Positions 22,781 through 30,721 of a stretch of 61,635 nucleotides of DNA are shown here, piece by piece. The stretch's first letter is position 1. Each line of letters opens with the position of its first letter. Position numbers and translations under genes: made by a program. Source of the DNA: Saccharothrix coeruleofusca (GTDB lineage: Bacteria; Actinomycetota; Actinomycetes; Mycobacteriales; Pseudonocardiaceae); the NCBI RefSeq assembly GCF_014648515.1, contig NZ_BMRG01000004.1, forward strand, positions 57,324-118,958, written 5' to 3'. Under the pieces are notes generated by a model. That model was not told the origin of the DNA, did not search any database, and saw only the letters and a list, made by a program, of their open reading frames with translations.

Positions 22781-24112
22781 GTGCCCGAGCCCAACCGCCT
22801 GCTTCGCGCGGTGCGCGAAGCCACCGCGTCCCGACAGGTCGCGGGCGCGCACATGTCCCGCCGGGAACTGGCCGACGCCGCTGTCGCGTGGCTGCACGAG
22901 ACCACCGGGAGAACGGCGGCGCTGGACGCCCACTACATCGCCAAACTGGAGCGTGGCGTGGTGAGGCGTCCCTCCCAGCACTACCGCGCCGCCCTGCGTG
23001 CCGTGTTGGGCGTGGCAGCCGACGTCGACCTCGGCTTCTCCGCGCACCGGCCCCCGGCCCTCGTCGCGACCCCGCCCGTCGGCGCGGTGGCGACGCCGAA
23101 CACCGTGGAGGAGCTGCTGATGAGCGCGGCCGAAGAATCTTCCGGTTTCCTAGCGTGGGCGGAGACCACCAACGTCGGCGAGTTGACCGTCGACCAGATG
23201 CACGCCGAGGTGCGGCGCATCGCGCACAGCTACCTCAAAGCGCCGACCCTGCCGCTGTTCGCGCGCACCAAGGCGCTGCGGGACCGGGCGTTCACCCTGC
23301 TGGCCGGGCACCAGGACCCGCGCCGCACCCGTGAGCTGTACGCCGCCGCCGGGTGGTCGCTGACCGTGCTGTCGTGGATCTCGGTGGACCTAGGGCGGCC
23401 TGACGCCGCCGAGGACCACGCGCGCGCCGCGTGGATGTGCGCCGAGCGGGCCGATCACAACGCGCTGCGCGCCTGGGTGCGCGCCACCCAGCACACCGCC
23501 GCGTTCTGGCAGGCCGACTACACCGCGGCCGCCCAGTACGCCGCGGACGGCCTGAGCTACGGCGGCACCGGCACGGCGCGGTTGTTCCTGTCCAGTGCGC
23601 TCGCGGTGGACCTGGCCCACGCTGGGCAGGTTGAGGCCGCCGAGCGGGCGCTGCTGCGCGCACAGCACGTCGCCGAAACCGCCGCGCCCGCCGAGGACGA
23701 GCTGGCCGGACCGCTGACGTGCTCGACCGACCGCGCCGGGTCGCTGTGGTCGGACGCCGAGTTGGCGCTGGGTCGCGCCGACGCCGCCCTGTCGTTCGCG
23801 GACCGGGCAGTGGCGGCGTTCGAGGCCACTGCCGAGCAGCGCCGCAACCGGGGAAGCGAGCGGATGGCCCGGCTCCAGCAGGTCAAGGCCCACTTGGCGC
23901 TGGGCGACCTGCGATCGGCGGAGGACGCGCTGCGGCCCGTGCTCGACACGCCTGCCGCCCAGCGGGTCCGCCCCCTGGTGCACCGAGTCACCGAAGTGGG
24001 TGTGCTCGCGGCACAGGCGGGCGGGACCGGCGGCGCGGCGGCGAGGCGAATCCGCGGAGCCGTCGCGGACTTCCGCGGCAACACCGTGGCGACGAGGGAG
24101 CTGGGCCCGTGA
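22781..24112 (+). CDS. XRE-type helix-turn-helix regulator with TPR-like repeats (443 aa)
   Basis: Residues of about 5-80 contain a helix-turn-helix in the actinomycete style (MSRRELADAAVAWLHE, then HYIAKLERGVVRRPSQHYR). The remaining 350 residues are helical pairs with TPR-like spacing (for example GRPDAAEDHARAAWMCAE and GDLRSAEDALRPVLD), a layout seen in actinobacterial signalling regulators that bind peptides or partner proteins. TAGGCT at 22769-22774 ends 6 nt before GTG 22781, so a leaderless start there is preferred over GTG 22778. The gene overlaps the RNA-ligase-like gene behind it as GTGA, so the two are one unit. Two further regulators of this general kind are at 54163 and 55516. 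Confidence 0.75.
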   Translation: MPEPNRLLRAVREATASRQVAGAHMSRRELADAAVAWLHETTGRTAALDAHYIAKLERGVVRRPSQHYRAALRAVLGVAADVDLGFSAHRPPALVATPPVGAVATPNTVEELLMSAAEESSGFLAWAETTNVGELTVDQMHAEVRRIAHSYLKAPTLPLFARTKALRDRAFTLLAGHQDPRRTRELYAAAGWSLTVLSWISVDLGRPDAAEDHARAAWMCAERADHNALRAWVRATQHTAAFWQADYTAAAQYAADGLSYGGTGTARLFLSSALAVDLAHAGQVEAAERALLRAQHVAETAAPAEDELAGPLTCSTDRAGSLWSDAELALGRADAALSFADRAVAAFEATAEQRRNRGSERMARLQQVKAHLALGDLRSAEDALRPVLDTPAAQRVRPLVHRVTEVGVLAAQAGGTGGAAARRIRGAVADFRGNTVATRELGP

Positions 24113-24738
24113 GCGGACTTGAGCCGATGCGGGACCACTGGTGGTGGCGGCCGGGCTGGCAGGTCGGCAGGTCGTTCTACACCTGGCACGTCACCCTCGC
24201 CGACCAGCCCGGCGCGCGGCGACTCGTCTCCGACTACGCGCCGGTGCTCGCGCGGCTGCCCCAGCTCGACCCCGTCCCGGCGCGGTGGCTGCACCTGACG
24301 CTGCAGGGCATCGGCTTCACCGACGAGGTGGACCGGGCCGACGTGGAACGGATCGCGCGAGCCGCCCGCAAGCGCTGCGCCGAGCTGGAGCCGTTCACCG
24401 TCACCATCGGCCCGGCCCACGTCGACCCGGAGACCATCCAGATGCCCGCTCGGCCGCTGGAGCCGCTGGCACGGCTGCGACTGGCCATCCGCGCCGCCAT
24501 CGGCGAGGTGTGGGGACCGGACGACGTACCCGAGCCCGAAGCCGGATTCCGGGCACACGTCAGCCTGGGCTACTGCAACACCGCGGGTCCCGCCGAACCC
24601 GTCGCCGCGGCGCTGGACGCCCATGACAGGCGCACGGCCGAGGTCACCGTGTCCTCGGTGACGCTGATCGACCTCAACCGCGACCACAAGGCGTACGAGT
24701 GGACCGATGTGGCGACCGTGCTCCTGGGAATGCCCTGA
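24109..24738 (+). CDS. 2'-5' RNA ligase/2H phosphoesterase-family protein (209 aa)
   Basis: Two His-x-Thr/Ser motifs, the hallmark of 2H phosphoesterases, are present: WLHLTLQG near residue 65 and FRAHVSLGY near residue 150. Their distance and the surrounding strands fit the duplicated LigT fold. Family members act on 2',3'-cyclic phosphates or 2'-5' linkages in RNA or nucleotides; the substrate here is unknown. GTG 24109 overlaps the stop of the XRE-TPR regulator (GTGA), which places a regulator and a putative RNA or nucleotide-processing enzyme in one operon. An in-frame ATG at 24127 is an alternative start. Confidence 0.75.
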   Translation: MSGLEPMRDHWWWRPGWQVGRSFYTWHVTLADQPGARRLVSDYAPVLARLPQLDPVPARWLHLTLQGIGFTDEVDRADVERIARAARKRCAELEPFTVTIGPAHVDPETIQMPARPLEPLARLRLAIRAAIGEVWGPDDVPEPEAGFRAHVSLGYCNTAGPAEPVAAALDAHDRRTAEVTVSSVTLIDLNRDHKAYEWTDVATVLLGMP

Positions 24739-24818
24739 GCGGCAACCTGCCTCCGCTCCGGGTGATCCGTCCGATTGGGTACGTCCATCTGGTCGTCGAC
24801 CCTGACGTGGAGCGCGGT

Positions 24819-25379
24819 TCACGTATTGCCCGGCCGGGCGCGCAGCGCGCGCGCCCACGGGGCGTCGATGGCGGCGGCGTCGATCGCCACCACGACGTTG
24901 CTGAGCAGGGTGTCGGCGAAGTAGCGGCGGATCTGCTCATCCGAGGCGCCGGAGACGGAGCGGATGTACTCCACCTGCCGGGCGTAGCACCTGCGCACCG
25001 CCTCGCCGATGACCGGCTCGCCGACGCTGCACTGGGCGTGCATGAGGATCATCAGCACGTCCCGGTCGGCGATGACCTCGTCGTACGAGGCGGTCATCGC
25101 CCGCAGGACCGACTCGGGATCGGTGCCGCGCACCGAGGCCGCCGCGGTGGCCACCGACTCCCGCAGGCGGTCCGAGCAGTAGTCGACCAGGGCCGCGAAC
25201 AGCGTTTCCTTGTCCTTGAACAGCCGGTACAGGTAGCCCTGCGAGATGCCCGCGCCCTTGGCCACGTCCATCGTCGAGGTGCCGTAGTACCCGCGCTCGG
25301 CGAAGGTCTTGATCGCCGTGCGCATGACCGTGGCCCGACGCTGCTCGGCGGTGGAACGCTGTCGCGTCCTGGTCTCCAT
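24819..25379 (-). CDS. TetR/AcrR-family regulator (186 aa)
   Basis: The N-terminal DNA-binding domain is standard: RRATVMRTAIKTFAERGYYG, then STMDVAKGAGISQGYLYRLF as the helix-turn-helix, followed by KDKETLFAALVDY. The C-terminal helical domain, which in this family binds small ligands, carries no specific signature. It ends at 24819, convergent with the RNA-ligase-like gene. The next gene upstream on the same strand, a SnoaL-like protein, is 77 bp away and probably linked in function. The stretch TAATCAACCA just upstream of this start is repeated at 26078-26087. Confidence 0.87.
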   Translation of the reverse strand: METRTRQRSTAEQRRATVMRTAIKTFAERGYYGTSTMDVAKGAGISQGYLYRLFKDKETLFAALVDYCSDRLRESVATAAASVRGTDPESVLRAMTASYDEVIADRDVLMILMHAQCSVGEPVIGEAVRRCYARQVEYIRSVSGASDEQIRRYFADTLLSNVVVAIDAAAIDAPWARALRARPGNT

Positions 25380-25456
25380 GCGAGTAATCAACCAACCCCG
25401 TGCCGGGCCGTCAAACCGCCCGGCCGTCAAACCGCCCAGCCGCGGCGTCGGTGCGC

Positions 25457-25930
25457 TCAGTCGTCGCTGAACGCCGAGACCATGTCGTCGGCCTCTCCGC
25501 CGAGGGCGTCGATGGCCGCCAGCGGGTTCCAGTAGTCGACGTAGTGGCTGATCTTGCCGTCGCTGGTCTCGACCACGGAGATGTAGCTCTGGTCGTAGCT
25601 CCGGTTGGTCTTCAGGGCCAGGCCCTCGCCCTTGAGTTCGGCGATGACCAGCGAGGGGTCGACGGTCTCGTGGAAGCGCAGGTCGGTGAACCGCACGCGG
25701 AACTGCTCGGCGAAGTTCGCCATGTGCGCGAGCAGTTCCCGCCTGCCCGTGAGCCGGGTCGGGTAGCCCTTCGGGGCGTAGGGGAACTCCAGCACGCCGT
25801 CCTCGGTGAACAGGTCCGCCCACTCGGCGACCCGGCCCGCGGCCAGGTGGTCCAAGTGGTCCCGGAACGCCTGCTGCGCGGCGGCGCGGACCTGGTCGGC
25901 GTGCTGCTGGGTAGGGGCGGTGTCGTTCAT
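25457..25930 (-). CDS. SnoaL/NTF2-like protein (157 aa)
   Basis: The cone-shaped NTF2 fold is indicated by an N-terminal helix pair (FRDHLDHLAAGRVAEWADLF), TEDGVLEFPYAPKGYP, a strand-rich middle, and the final GKISHYVDYWNP. Members serve as isomerases, cyclases or ligand carriers for small hydrophobic molecules; no catalytic residues can be assigned. ATG 25930 has GAAGG 7 nt upstream. A perfect 14-bp palindrome 40 bp upstream and the TetR gene directly downstream suggest control by that regulator. Confidence 0.75.
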   Translation of the reverse strand: MNDTAPTQQHADQVRAAAQQAFRDHLDHLAAGRVAEWADLFTEDGVLEFPYAPKGYPTRLTGRRELLAHMANFAEQFRVRFTDLRFHETVDPSLVIAELKGEGLALKTNRSYDQSYISVVETSDGKISHYVDYWNPLAAIDALGGEADDMVSAFSDD

Positions 25931-26259
25931 GCCTGAACCTTCACTTCGTCGGATGGACTTCACAAAGTTAGCGGTTAACCGCTCACCTCACAGGGCGTCT
26001 AGAGCCGCCTGTACGACTGGCTTGACGGAACAGCTCTGTGGTCGTCCAGCACATCTCTTGGACCGTGCGGATGTAATTAATCAACCACTTCCATAATCCG
26101 CTGTCAAGCGCCCCGTCGCGAGTCGAACCTCCAAGACCCCTGAGTTCAACGCTCAAGTCGTGCCCGAGGTCGTCGGAGCGCGCGGGGCGGGCCTGCCGCG
26201 AGGGTGTGGGAGCGTGCCCGGGCGCTGCTCCCGCAGGTGGTCCGGTGGGGGAGCCGGGC
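25931..26259. other. 329-bp intergenic region with operator-like and repeat elements
   Basis: No gene is supported here. It holds the palindrome at 25970-25983, an AT-rich patch at 26071-26095 with TAATCAACCA (26078-26087) that also occurs directly upstream of the TetR gene (25385-25394), and copy 2 of the gene-end repeat: CGCGAGTCGAAC at 26117-26128 with GAGTTCAACGCTCA at 26142-26155, near the end of the response regulator gene. Confidence 0.6.
25970..25983. promoter_or_regulatory. 14-bp perfect palindrome upstream of the SnoaL-like gene
   Basis: AGCGGTTAACCGCT is a perfect palindrome 40 bp upstream of the ATG at 25930. Its size and symmetry suit a TetR dimer, and a TetR gene is the next gene in the same unit. 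Confidence 0.5.
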
Positions 26260-26919
26260 TCAGGTCACCAGGCCGCGGCGGTAGGCGTAGACCACGGCCT
26301 GCACGCGGTCGCGCAGGTCGAGCTTGGTGAGGATGCGCGAGACGTACGTCTTGACGGTCTCCTGGCTGATCACCATTGCCGTGGCGATCTCGCTGTTGGA
26401 CAGGCCCTCCGCGATCAGGCGCAGCACCTCCAGCTCGCGGGGGGTCAGCGGCACGTCGTCCGTCCCGCCCCCGGCGGGGCGGATGCGCGCGGCGTACCGG
26501 CCCACGAGCGCGCGGGTCACCTCGGGGGCCAGCAGCGCCGCGCCGGAGGCGACGGTCCGGATGCCGTGCAGCAGCTGCGCGGGCGGCGCGTCCTTGAGCA
26601 GGAACCCGCTGGCGCCCGCGCGCAGCGCCTCGTACACGTACTCGTCCAGGTTGAACGTGGTCACCACGAGCACCTTGACGGGATGGGCCACCGCGGCGCC
26701 CGCCAGCAGGCGGGTCGCCTCGATGCCGTCGAGCACCGGCATCCGGACGTCCATCACCACCACGTCCGGGCGAAGCCGGTTGGCGAGGTCGACCGAGGCC
26801 TTGCCGTCCCCGCACTCGCCCACCACCTCCAGGTCGGGCTGCGCGTCGATGATCGTCGCGAAACCGGTGCGGATCAGCGCCTGGTCGTCGCAGACCAGGA
26901 CGCGCACCGGCGCGGTCAC
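26260..26919 (-). CDS. NarL/LuxR-type response regulator (219 aa)
   Basis: The receiver domain has the acidic pair in VLVCDDQALIR, the phospho-acceptor Asp in PDVVVMDVRMPVLDG (about residue 55), Thr in VLVVTTFN and Lys in GFLLKDAPP. A LuxR helix-turn-helix closes the protein (LTPRELEVLRLIAEGLSNSE, then VKTYVSRILTKL). It overlaps the histidine kinase gene by 4 bp (ATGA), so the pair forms a two-component system. Target genes are unknown; the CPBP protease gene heading the operon may be part of the same response. Confidence 0.92.
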   Translation of the reverse strand: MTAPVRVLVCDDQALIRTGFATIIDAQPDLEVVGECGDGKASVDLANRLRPDVVVMDVRMPVLDGIEATRLLAGAAVAHPVKVLVVTTFNLDEYVYEALRAGASGFLLKDAPPAQLLHGIRTVASGAALLAPEVTRALVGRYAARIRPAGGGTDDVPLTPRELEVLRLIAEGLSNSEIATAMVISQETVKTYVSRILTKLDLRDRVQAVVYAYRRGLVT

Positions 26920-28070
26920 GACGAGCTCCCCGCGGGGATGCGGGCCCGCACGACGAAACCGCCCCCGTTCCGCCTGCCCGCGCTGAACTCGCCGCCGAGC
27001 AGGCCGACCCGCTCGCGCAGCCCGACCAGGCCGCGCCCGCTGCCCCCTGGGGAGGCGGTGTGCGCCCCTGAGCCGTCGGTGCCCACTTCCACCGTGATCT
27101 CCCGTTCGCCGTGGTGCACGTGAACCGTGGTGCGGCTGCCGTGGGCGTGCTTGAGGGCGTTGGTCAGCGCCTCCTGCACGACCCGGTAGGCCGCCACCTG
27201 CGCGCTGCCGACCATCTCCGGCGGGCCGCCCTCCTCGGTGAACTCCACCGGCTGTCCGGCCAGCCTGGTCTGCTCCACCAGTGCGCGCAGCTCACCGACG
27301 GAGGGCGTGCGCGGCTCGGCGCTGTGGTCGGGGTTGAGCAGGTCGAGCAGGTGTCGCAGGTCCGTGATGGATCGCCTGCCGGTGTCGGTGATCGCGGTCA
27401 GGGTCTGCTCGAGGCGTTCGGGGGAAGCGGTCAGATAGCGCGCCGCCTCGGCCTGCACCACCATCGCGGTCACGTGGTGGGTCACGATGTCGTGCAGTTC
27501 GCGGGCGACGCGGGTGCGCTCCGCGGCACGGGTGGCCTCGGCGACGTGGTGGCGCAGCTCCGCCTCGGCGGCCCTGGAGCGCCGCAGCCACACCCCGGAG
27601 CCCCACACGATGGCCAGTCCCAGGTAGAACGTCGTGAACCCGGCCGCGCCCTCGGGTGAACCGATCCGGTCGAGGGACACGGCCAGCGGCACGTACGCGG
27701 CCGAGGCCAGGACCACCGTGGTGCGCCGGTGGTGCTCGAGGTGCAGCGCCGTGCTCAGCAGCGCGATGAGCAGCGCGGTGCCCGCGACCGTGTGGTAGCC
27801 GCGGAGCTGGTCGGCGGCGAAGCCGATGGACACCAGCACGAGGCAGGTCAGCGGCCACCGCCTGCGCACGACCAGCGGGAGGCACTCCAGGGCGACCACG
27901 GCGACGGCCGCGGCGTCCATGGGACGGGTGGGCAGGTCGCCGAGCTGCGTGCCGTGGCTGTTGACCGCGGGCACCAGCGAGGTGAGTGCCAGCAGCAGCG
28001 CGAGCGGGAGGTCCCGGACCGTGACGTCGAATCCCCGCCACAGGTCCGGGACTCGCCGGAGGTCGATCAC
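26916..28070 (-). CDS. two-component sensor histidine kinase, HisKA_3 type (384 aa)
   Basis: Four to six membrane segments occupy about the first 170 residues (for example LPLALLLALTSLVPAV, AVAVVALECLPLVV, TALLIALLSTALHL). They are followed by the dimerisation/phosphotransfer motif VARELHDIVTHHVTAMVVQ, with the phospho-accepting His in LHD, and by the ATPase parts YRVVQEALTNALKHA and GSGRGLVGLRERVGLLGG. This is the usual actinobacterial partner of NarL-type regulators. GTG 28070 overlaps the TGA of the CPBP gene as GTGA. The input domain is purely membrane-embedded, as in kinases sensing envelope stress or antibiotics. Confidence 0.9.
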   Translation of the reverse strand: MIDLRRVPDLWRGFDVTVRDLPLALLLALTSLVPAVNSHGTQLGDLPTRPMDAAAVAVVALECLPLVVRRRWPLTCLVLVSIGFAADQLRGYHTVAGTALLIALLSTALHLEHHRRTTVVLASAAYVPLAVSLDRIGSPEGAAGFTTFYLGLAIVWGSGVWLRRSRAAEAELRHHVAEATRAAERTRVARELHDIVTHHVTAMVVQAEAARYLTASPERLEQTLTAITDTGRRSITDLRHLLDLLNPDHSAEPRTPSVGELRALVEQTRLAGQPVEFTEEGGPPEMVGSAQVAAYRVVQEALTNALKHAHGSRTTVHVHHGEREITVEVGTDGSGAHTASPGGSGRGLVGLRERVGLLGGEFSAGRRNGGGFVVRARIPAGSSS

Positions 28071-28894
28071 GGCACGAGGGTAGCCGCCGGGGCCGTGCGT
28101 CGGCGGAGGGGGACGATGTGCCCGCGCCGCCGGGCCAGCCACATGAACGCGGCGGTCACCACCACGCCCGCCAGCACCGAGTACACGCTCGCCTCCGGCC
28201 CGAACTCACCGCCGGTGAACACGGCCGGACCCGAGGTCGCGCTCTCCAGCAACCCCTTCGGGCTGTCCATGCCGGAGACGTTGCTGCTGAAGATGCCGCC
28301 CTGGGCGAAGTTCCAGCCGAAGTGCACGCCGATCGGCACCCACAGGTTGCGGGTCGCCGCGTAGGCGGCGGCGAGCATGCCGCCCGCCTCGATCGCGATG
28401 GCGAGCGAAGTCCACAGGGTGGCGTTCGGGTTGAATATGTGCGACGCGCCGAACAGCAGCGCGGTCAGCGCCAGCGCCGCCCACGTGCCGATGCGCCCCT
28501 CGACGATCCGGAACAGCACGCCGCGGAAGAGCACCTCCTCGGTCACCGCGGCGGCGGCCGTGAAGCCGAAGAACGCCACCGCGCCCGCCGCCGAACCCCA
28601 GCCGATCACCTCGTAGCCGCCGAGGAAGGCGATGTTGGCGATGACAGCGGCGAACATCCCGGCGCCGATCAGGAGCCCCCGGCTCAGCGCGCCGACCGCT
28701 CCCCGCGTGGCGACTTCCACGGGGTCGCGGTGCTCGCTCCGCCGCACTACCCACGCGTACCCCAGCAGCGACAGCACCGCCGTCGCGACGCCGATCGCCA
28801 GGGTGAGGGGCGGGTTCCACTGCACGGCGCCGACGCCCGCGCTGCCGACGAACGCGATGGCCACGACCACCACCAGCTGCTTCAACAATCGCAC
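28067..28894 (-). CDS. CPBP-family intramembrane glutamic endopeptidase (275 aa)
   Basis: A polytopic membrane protein with about seven hydrophobic segments. The ABI/CPBP motifs are present: VTEEVLFRGVLFRIVE with the Glu-Glu-x-x-x-Arg signature, LLFGASHIF with the first His, and HFGWNFAQGG with the His-x-x-x-Asn pair. Relatives cleave prenylated or membrane proteins, or act in bacteriocin self-protection. It heads the operon with the histidine kinase and response regulator (GTGA overlap), suggesting that it processes or modulates the signal of this two-component system. GTG 28894 has AAGGA 6 nt upstream. Confidence 0.85.
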   Translation of the reverse strand: MRLLKQLVVVVAIAFVGSAGVGAVQWNPPLTLAIGVATAVLSLLGYAWVVRRSEHRDPVEVATRGAVGALSRGLLIGAGMFAAVIANIAFLGGYEVIGWGSAAGAVAFFGFTAAAAVTEEVLFRGVLFRIVEGRIGTWAALALTALLFGASHIFNPNATLWTSLAIAIEAGGMLAAAYAATRNLWVPIGVHFGWNFAQGGIFSSNVSGMDSPKGLLESATSGPAVFTGGEFGPEASVYSVLAGVVVTAAFMWLARRRGHIVPLRRRTAPAATLVP

Positions 28895-29060
28895 GATCGA
28901 TCCTTAGTCAGACGTCCGCGACGGGTGCGCCGCGGTTGCCAGGAAAACTAGGGATTCGGCCGGACGAAATCGTCACCGCGCTGTGGACACTCGCGTGTAG
29001 CTCGCACGGGGGACAGGCATGGTCACTTCGGACTACCGCCGCCGCGATCCGGGCGTGGGC

Positions 29061-29097
29061 GAGGTGTTGCCGCCGGTGCCACCGGCGGCAACACCTC
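29061..29097 (-). terminator. strong hairpin behind the secreted putative glycosidase gene
   Basis: An 18-bp perfect inverted repeat (GAGGTGTTGCCGCCGGTG and its complement, one central base) lies 5 nt behind the stop codon at 29103. It is the strongest hairpin in this part of the window and should end the 29103-30482 transcript; the plus strand can form it as well. Confidence 0.8.
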
Positions 29098-29102
29098 GTG
29101 CA

Positions 29103-30482
29103 TCAGCTCGCGTAGAGCGCCGCGACGGCCGCGTGCACCGAGGACGAGTACACCGGGTCGGAAATGTGGATGCCGCCGTTGACCGGGCCGTTGCCCCTGG
29201 TGAACGTCCAACCGCCGGTGGTCTCGAAGTCGGCGTTCGCGATGTGGCAACCGGTCAGCAGCACGTCGTCGAACCGCGCGACCACCCGGTAGTTGCCGAC
29301 CCCCTTCGCCTCGTAGAGGCGCAGCGTCAGCGTGGCCGAGCCACCCGTCAGGTACGGCGTCAGGTCCTTCGGAGCGGAGGTGTACCAGTCGGTCCCCTCG
29401 CTGGCGACATCGCGCTGCCACACCCGCGTGCCCGCCACGAGCGCCTGCTTCATGTGGTAGCCCGCGGTGGCGGGCTCCCAGTCATCGCTGTGCCACAGCA
29501 CCATGGAGCACGACGTGGAGCCCTCGTCGAGGCGGATCGTGGTGCTGGCCGCGGCGAAGTCGCCCGCCTGGGTGGTGGTGTTGCCGTGCACCGTGAACAC
29601 CAGGCCGCCGCGTCCGGTGTGCGCGAACGAGACGTCCTTGTTCTGCGGGACGTCCGGGGTGAGCGGCAGGGCGTACTGGATGACACCCGCGATCCTGCCC
29701 GCCTTGGTGTACTCCACGCCGACCGCGGTGACCGCGCGCACGTAGCCGACGTCCGGCGTGACCGTCGTGTTGGACAGCGTCGACGCGTAGACCATCAGGA
29801 TCAGCTTGCGGTTCTTCTCCGCCAGCAGGGCGATGGCCCTGTCCAGCTGGCCGCGCAGTGAACCGGTCCAGAGGGTGTTGCGGTTCGGGGCGTCGTTGAA
29901 CGGCAGGATCAGGCTGTCCATGGTGCTGCCGTAGCGGGTGACGAAGTCCGCGGTGAGCTGGTTGCCGTAAACCACCGGGTAGAAGTCGATCCCGGCGGCG
30001 GCGCGCACCTGCGCGGTGTAGGCCGGTGTGAAGAAGGACCTGTTGTAGTAGAAGTCGTCCATCGCCAGCGCCCGCAGCACGGGGTACTTCTTGGCCAGCG
30101 CGCCGACGGCCTGCGCCCACGCGACGTAGTTCTTCTTGTGCGGCAGGTACTGCGCGCAGGTGTCCTCGCCGCCGGGGCACTCGGACGGAGGGACCAGGTA
30201 GGCCCACACCGTCAGGTCGGCGGCCTGGGCCTCGCGCAGGAACGGCTCGAAGTCGTTCCAGTCGTTCTCGTTGTGCACCAGGAACGCGTAGGTGTTCGCG
30301 TTCAGCGCCCGCAGCCGCGCGACGGTGGCCGCGGCGTCGACGCGACCACCGGAGCGGACCGGGTTGGCGTAGCTGGCGCGCACCCCTGGCGCGGGTGCCG
30401 CGTCCGCGATCGCGGGCAGCACCGCCGCGCCCACGGCCGCGATCAGCGCGGTGGCGAGTAACGCCATCCTTCTGCTCTTCAA
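29103..30482 (-). CDS. secreted putative glycoside hydrolase-like protein (459 aa)
   Basis: A signal peptide is present after a basic n-region (KSRRMALLATALIAAVGAAV, cleavage near ADAAPA). The mature N-terminal 270 residues look like a TIM barrel: LNANTYAFLVHNENDWNDF, LTVWAYLVPPSECP, VLRALAMDDFYYNRSF with an acidic pair, FYPVVYGNQL and IAGVIQYALPL. The last 180 residues are beta-rich, resembling a carbohydrate-binding jelly roll. I cannot assign a GH family; hydrolysis of a polysaccharide is inferred. The start is TTG 30482 with GGGGGA 6 nt upstream; ATG at 30467 would lack a usable site. A hairpin sits in the leader at 30506-30528 and a strong terminator follows. Confidence 0.6.
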   Translation of the reverse strand: MKSRRMALLATALIAAVGAAVLPAIADAAPAPGVRASYANPVRSGGRVDAAATVARLRALNANTYAFLVHNENDWNDFEPFLREAQAADLTVWAYLVPPSECPGGEDTCAQYLPHKKNYVAWAQAVGALAKKYPVLRALAMDDFYYNRSFFTPAYTAQVRAAAGIDFYPVVYGNQLTADFVTRYGSTMDSLILPFNDAPNRNTLWTGSLRGQLDRAIALLAEKNRKLILMVYASTLSNTTVTPDVGYVRAVTAVGVEYTKAGRIAGVIQYALPLTPDVPQNKDVSFAHTGRGGLVFTVHGNTTTQAGDFAAASTTIRLDEGSTSCSMVLWHSDDWEPATAGYHMKQALVAGTRVWQRDVASEGTDWYTSAPKDLTPYLTGGSATLTLRLYEAKGVGNYRVVARFDDVLLTGCHIANADFETTGGWTFTRGNGPVNGGIHISDPVYSSSVHAAVAALYAS

Positions 30483-30505
30483 GGAAATCCCCCATCTGTG
30501 AACCG

Positions 30506-30528
30506 GTCCGGTCGGCGACCGACCGGAC
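30506..30528 (-). promoter_or_regulatory. 10-bp inverted repeat 24 bp upstream of the TTG start at 30482
   Basis: GTCCGGTCGG and CCGACCGGAC with a 3-nt loop form a perfect inverted repeat directly before the ribosome binding site of the secreted protein gene. It can be an operator or an RNA hairpin in the 5' leader; the plus-strand USP gene starts 193 bp away. Confidence 0.45.
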
Positions 30529-30651
30529 TCGCGAACCCGCGGAGTATTCCAGCCGGTCCGTCATCGGTGGCCCGGATTCGGTGCGAGTGCGCCGATCGGG
30601 CCAACCGGCGCGGGCCGAAAGGCGGTCCAGGCACGAAGTCCCGCGCCGCGG

Positions 30652-30694
30652 GGGACCAAGGACCCCTGTCCCGTCCCCTCCGCGCGCCTAACGT
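30652..30694 (+). promoter_or_regulatory. DosR/DevR-type box and -10 element of the universal stress protein gene
   Basis: GGGACCAAGGACCC at 30652-30665 matches the core pattern GGGAC-N4-G-N-CCC of mycobacterial DosR boxes. TAACGT at 30689-30694 is a good -10 element, which predicts a start near 30701; the box would then be centred at about -42, the usual position of a DosR activator site. No DosR homologue is in the window (the response regulator at 26260 is NarL-type, the same superfamily). Confidence 0.55.
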
Positions 30695-30721
30695 CGAGGT
30701 GGGACCGGAGAGGAGCGGCCG

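Noticed and set aside
26208-26232. GGGAGC...GCTCCC hairpin behind the response regulator as terminator
   Set aside because: Only a 6-bp stem with a 13-nt loop; too weak to claim.
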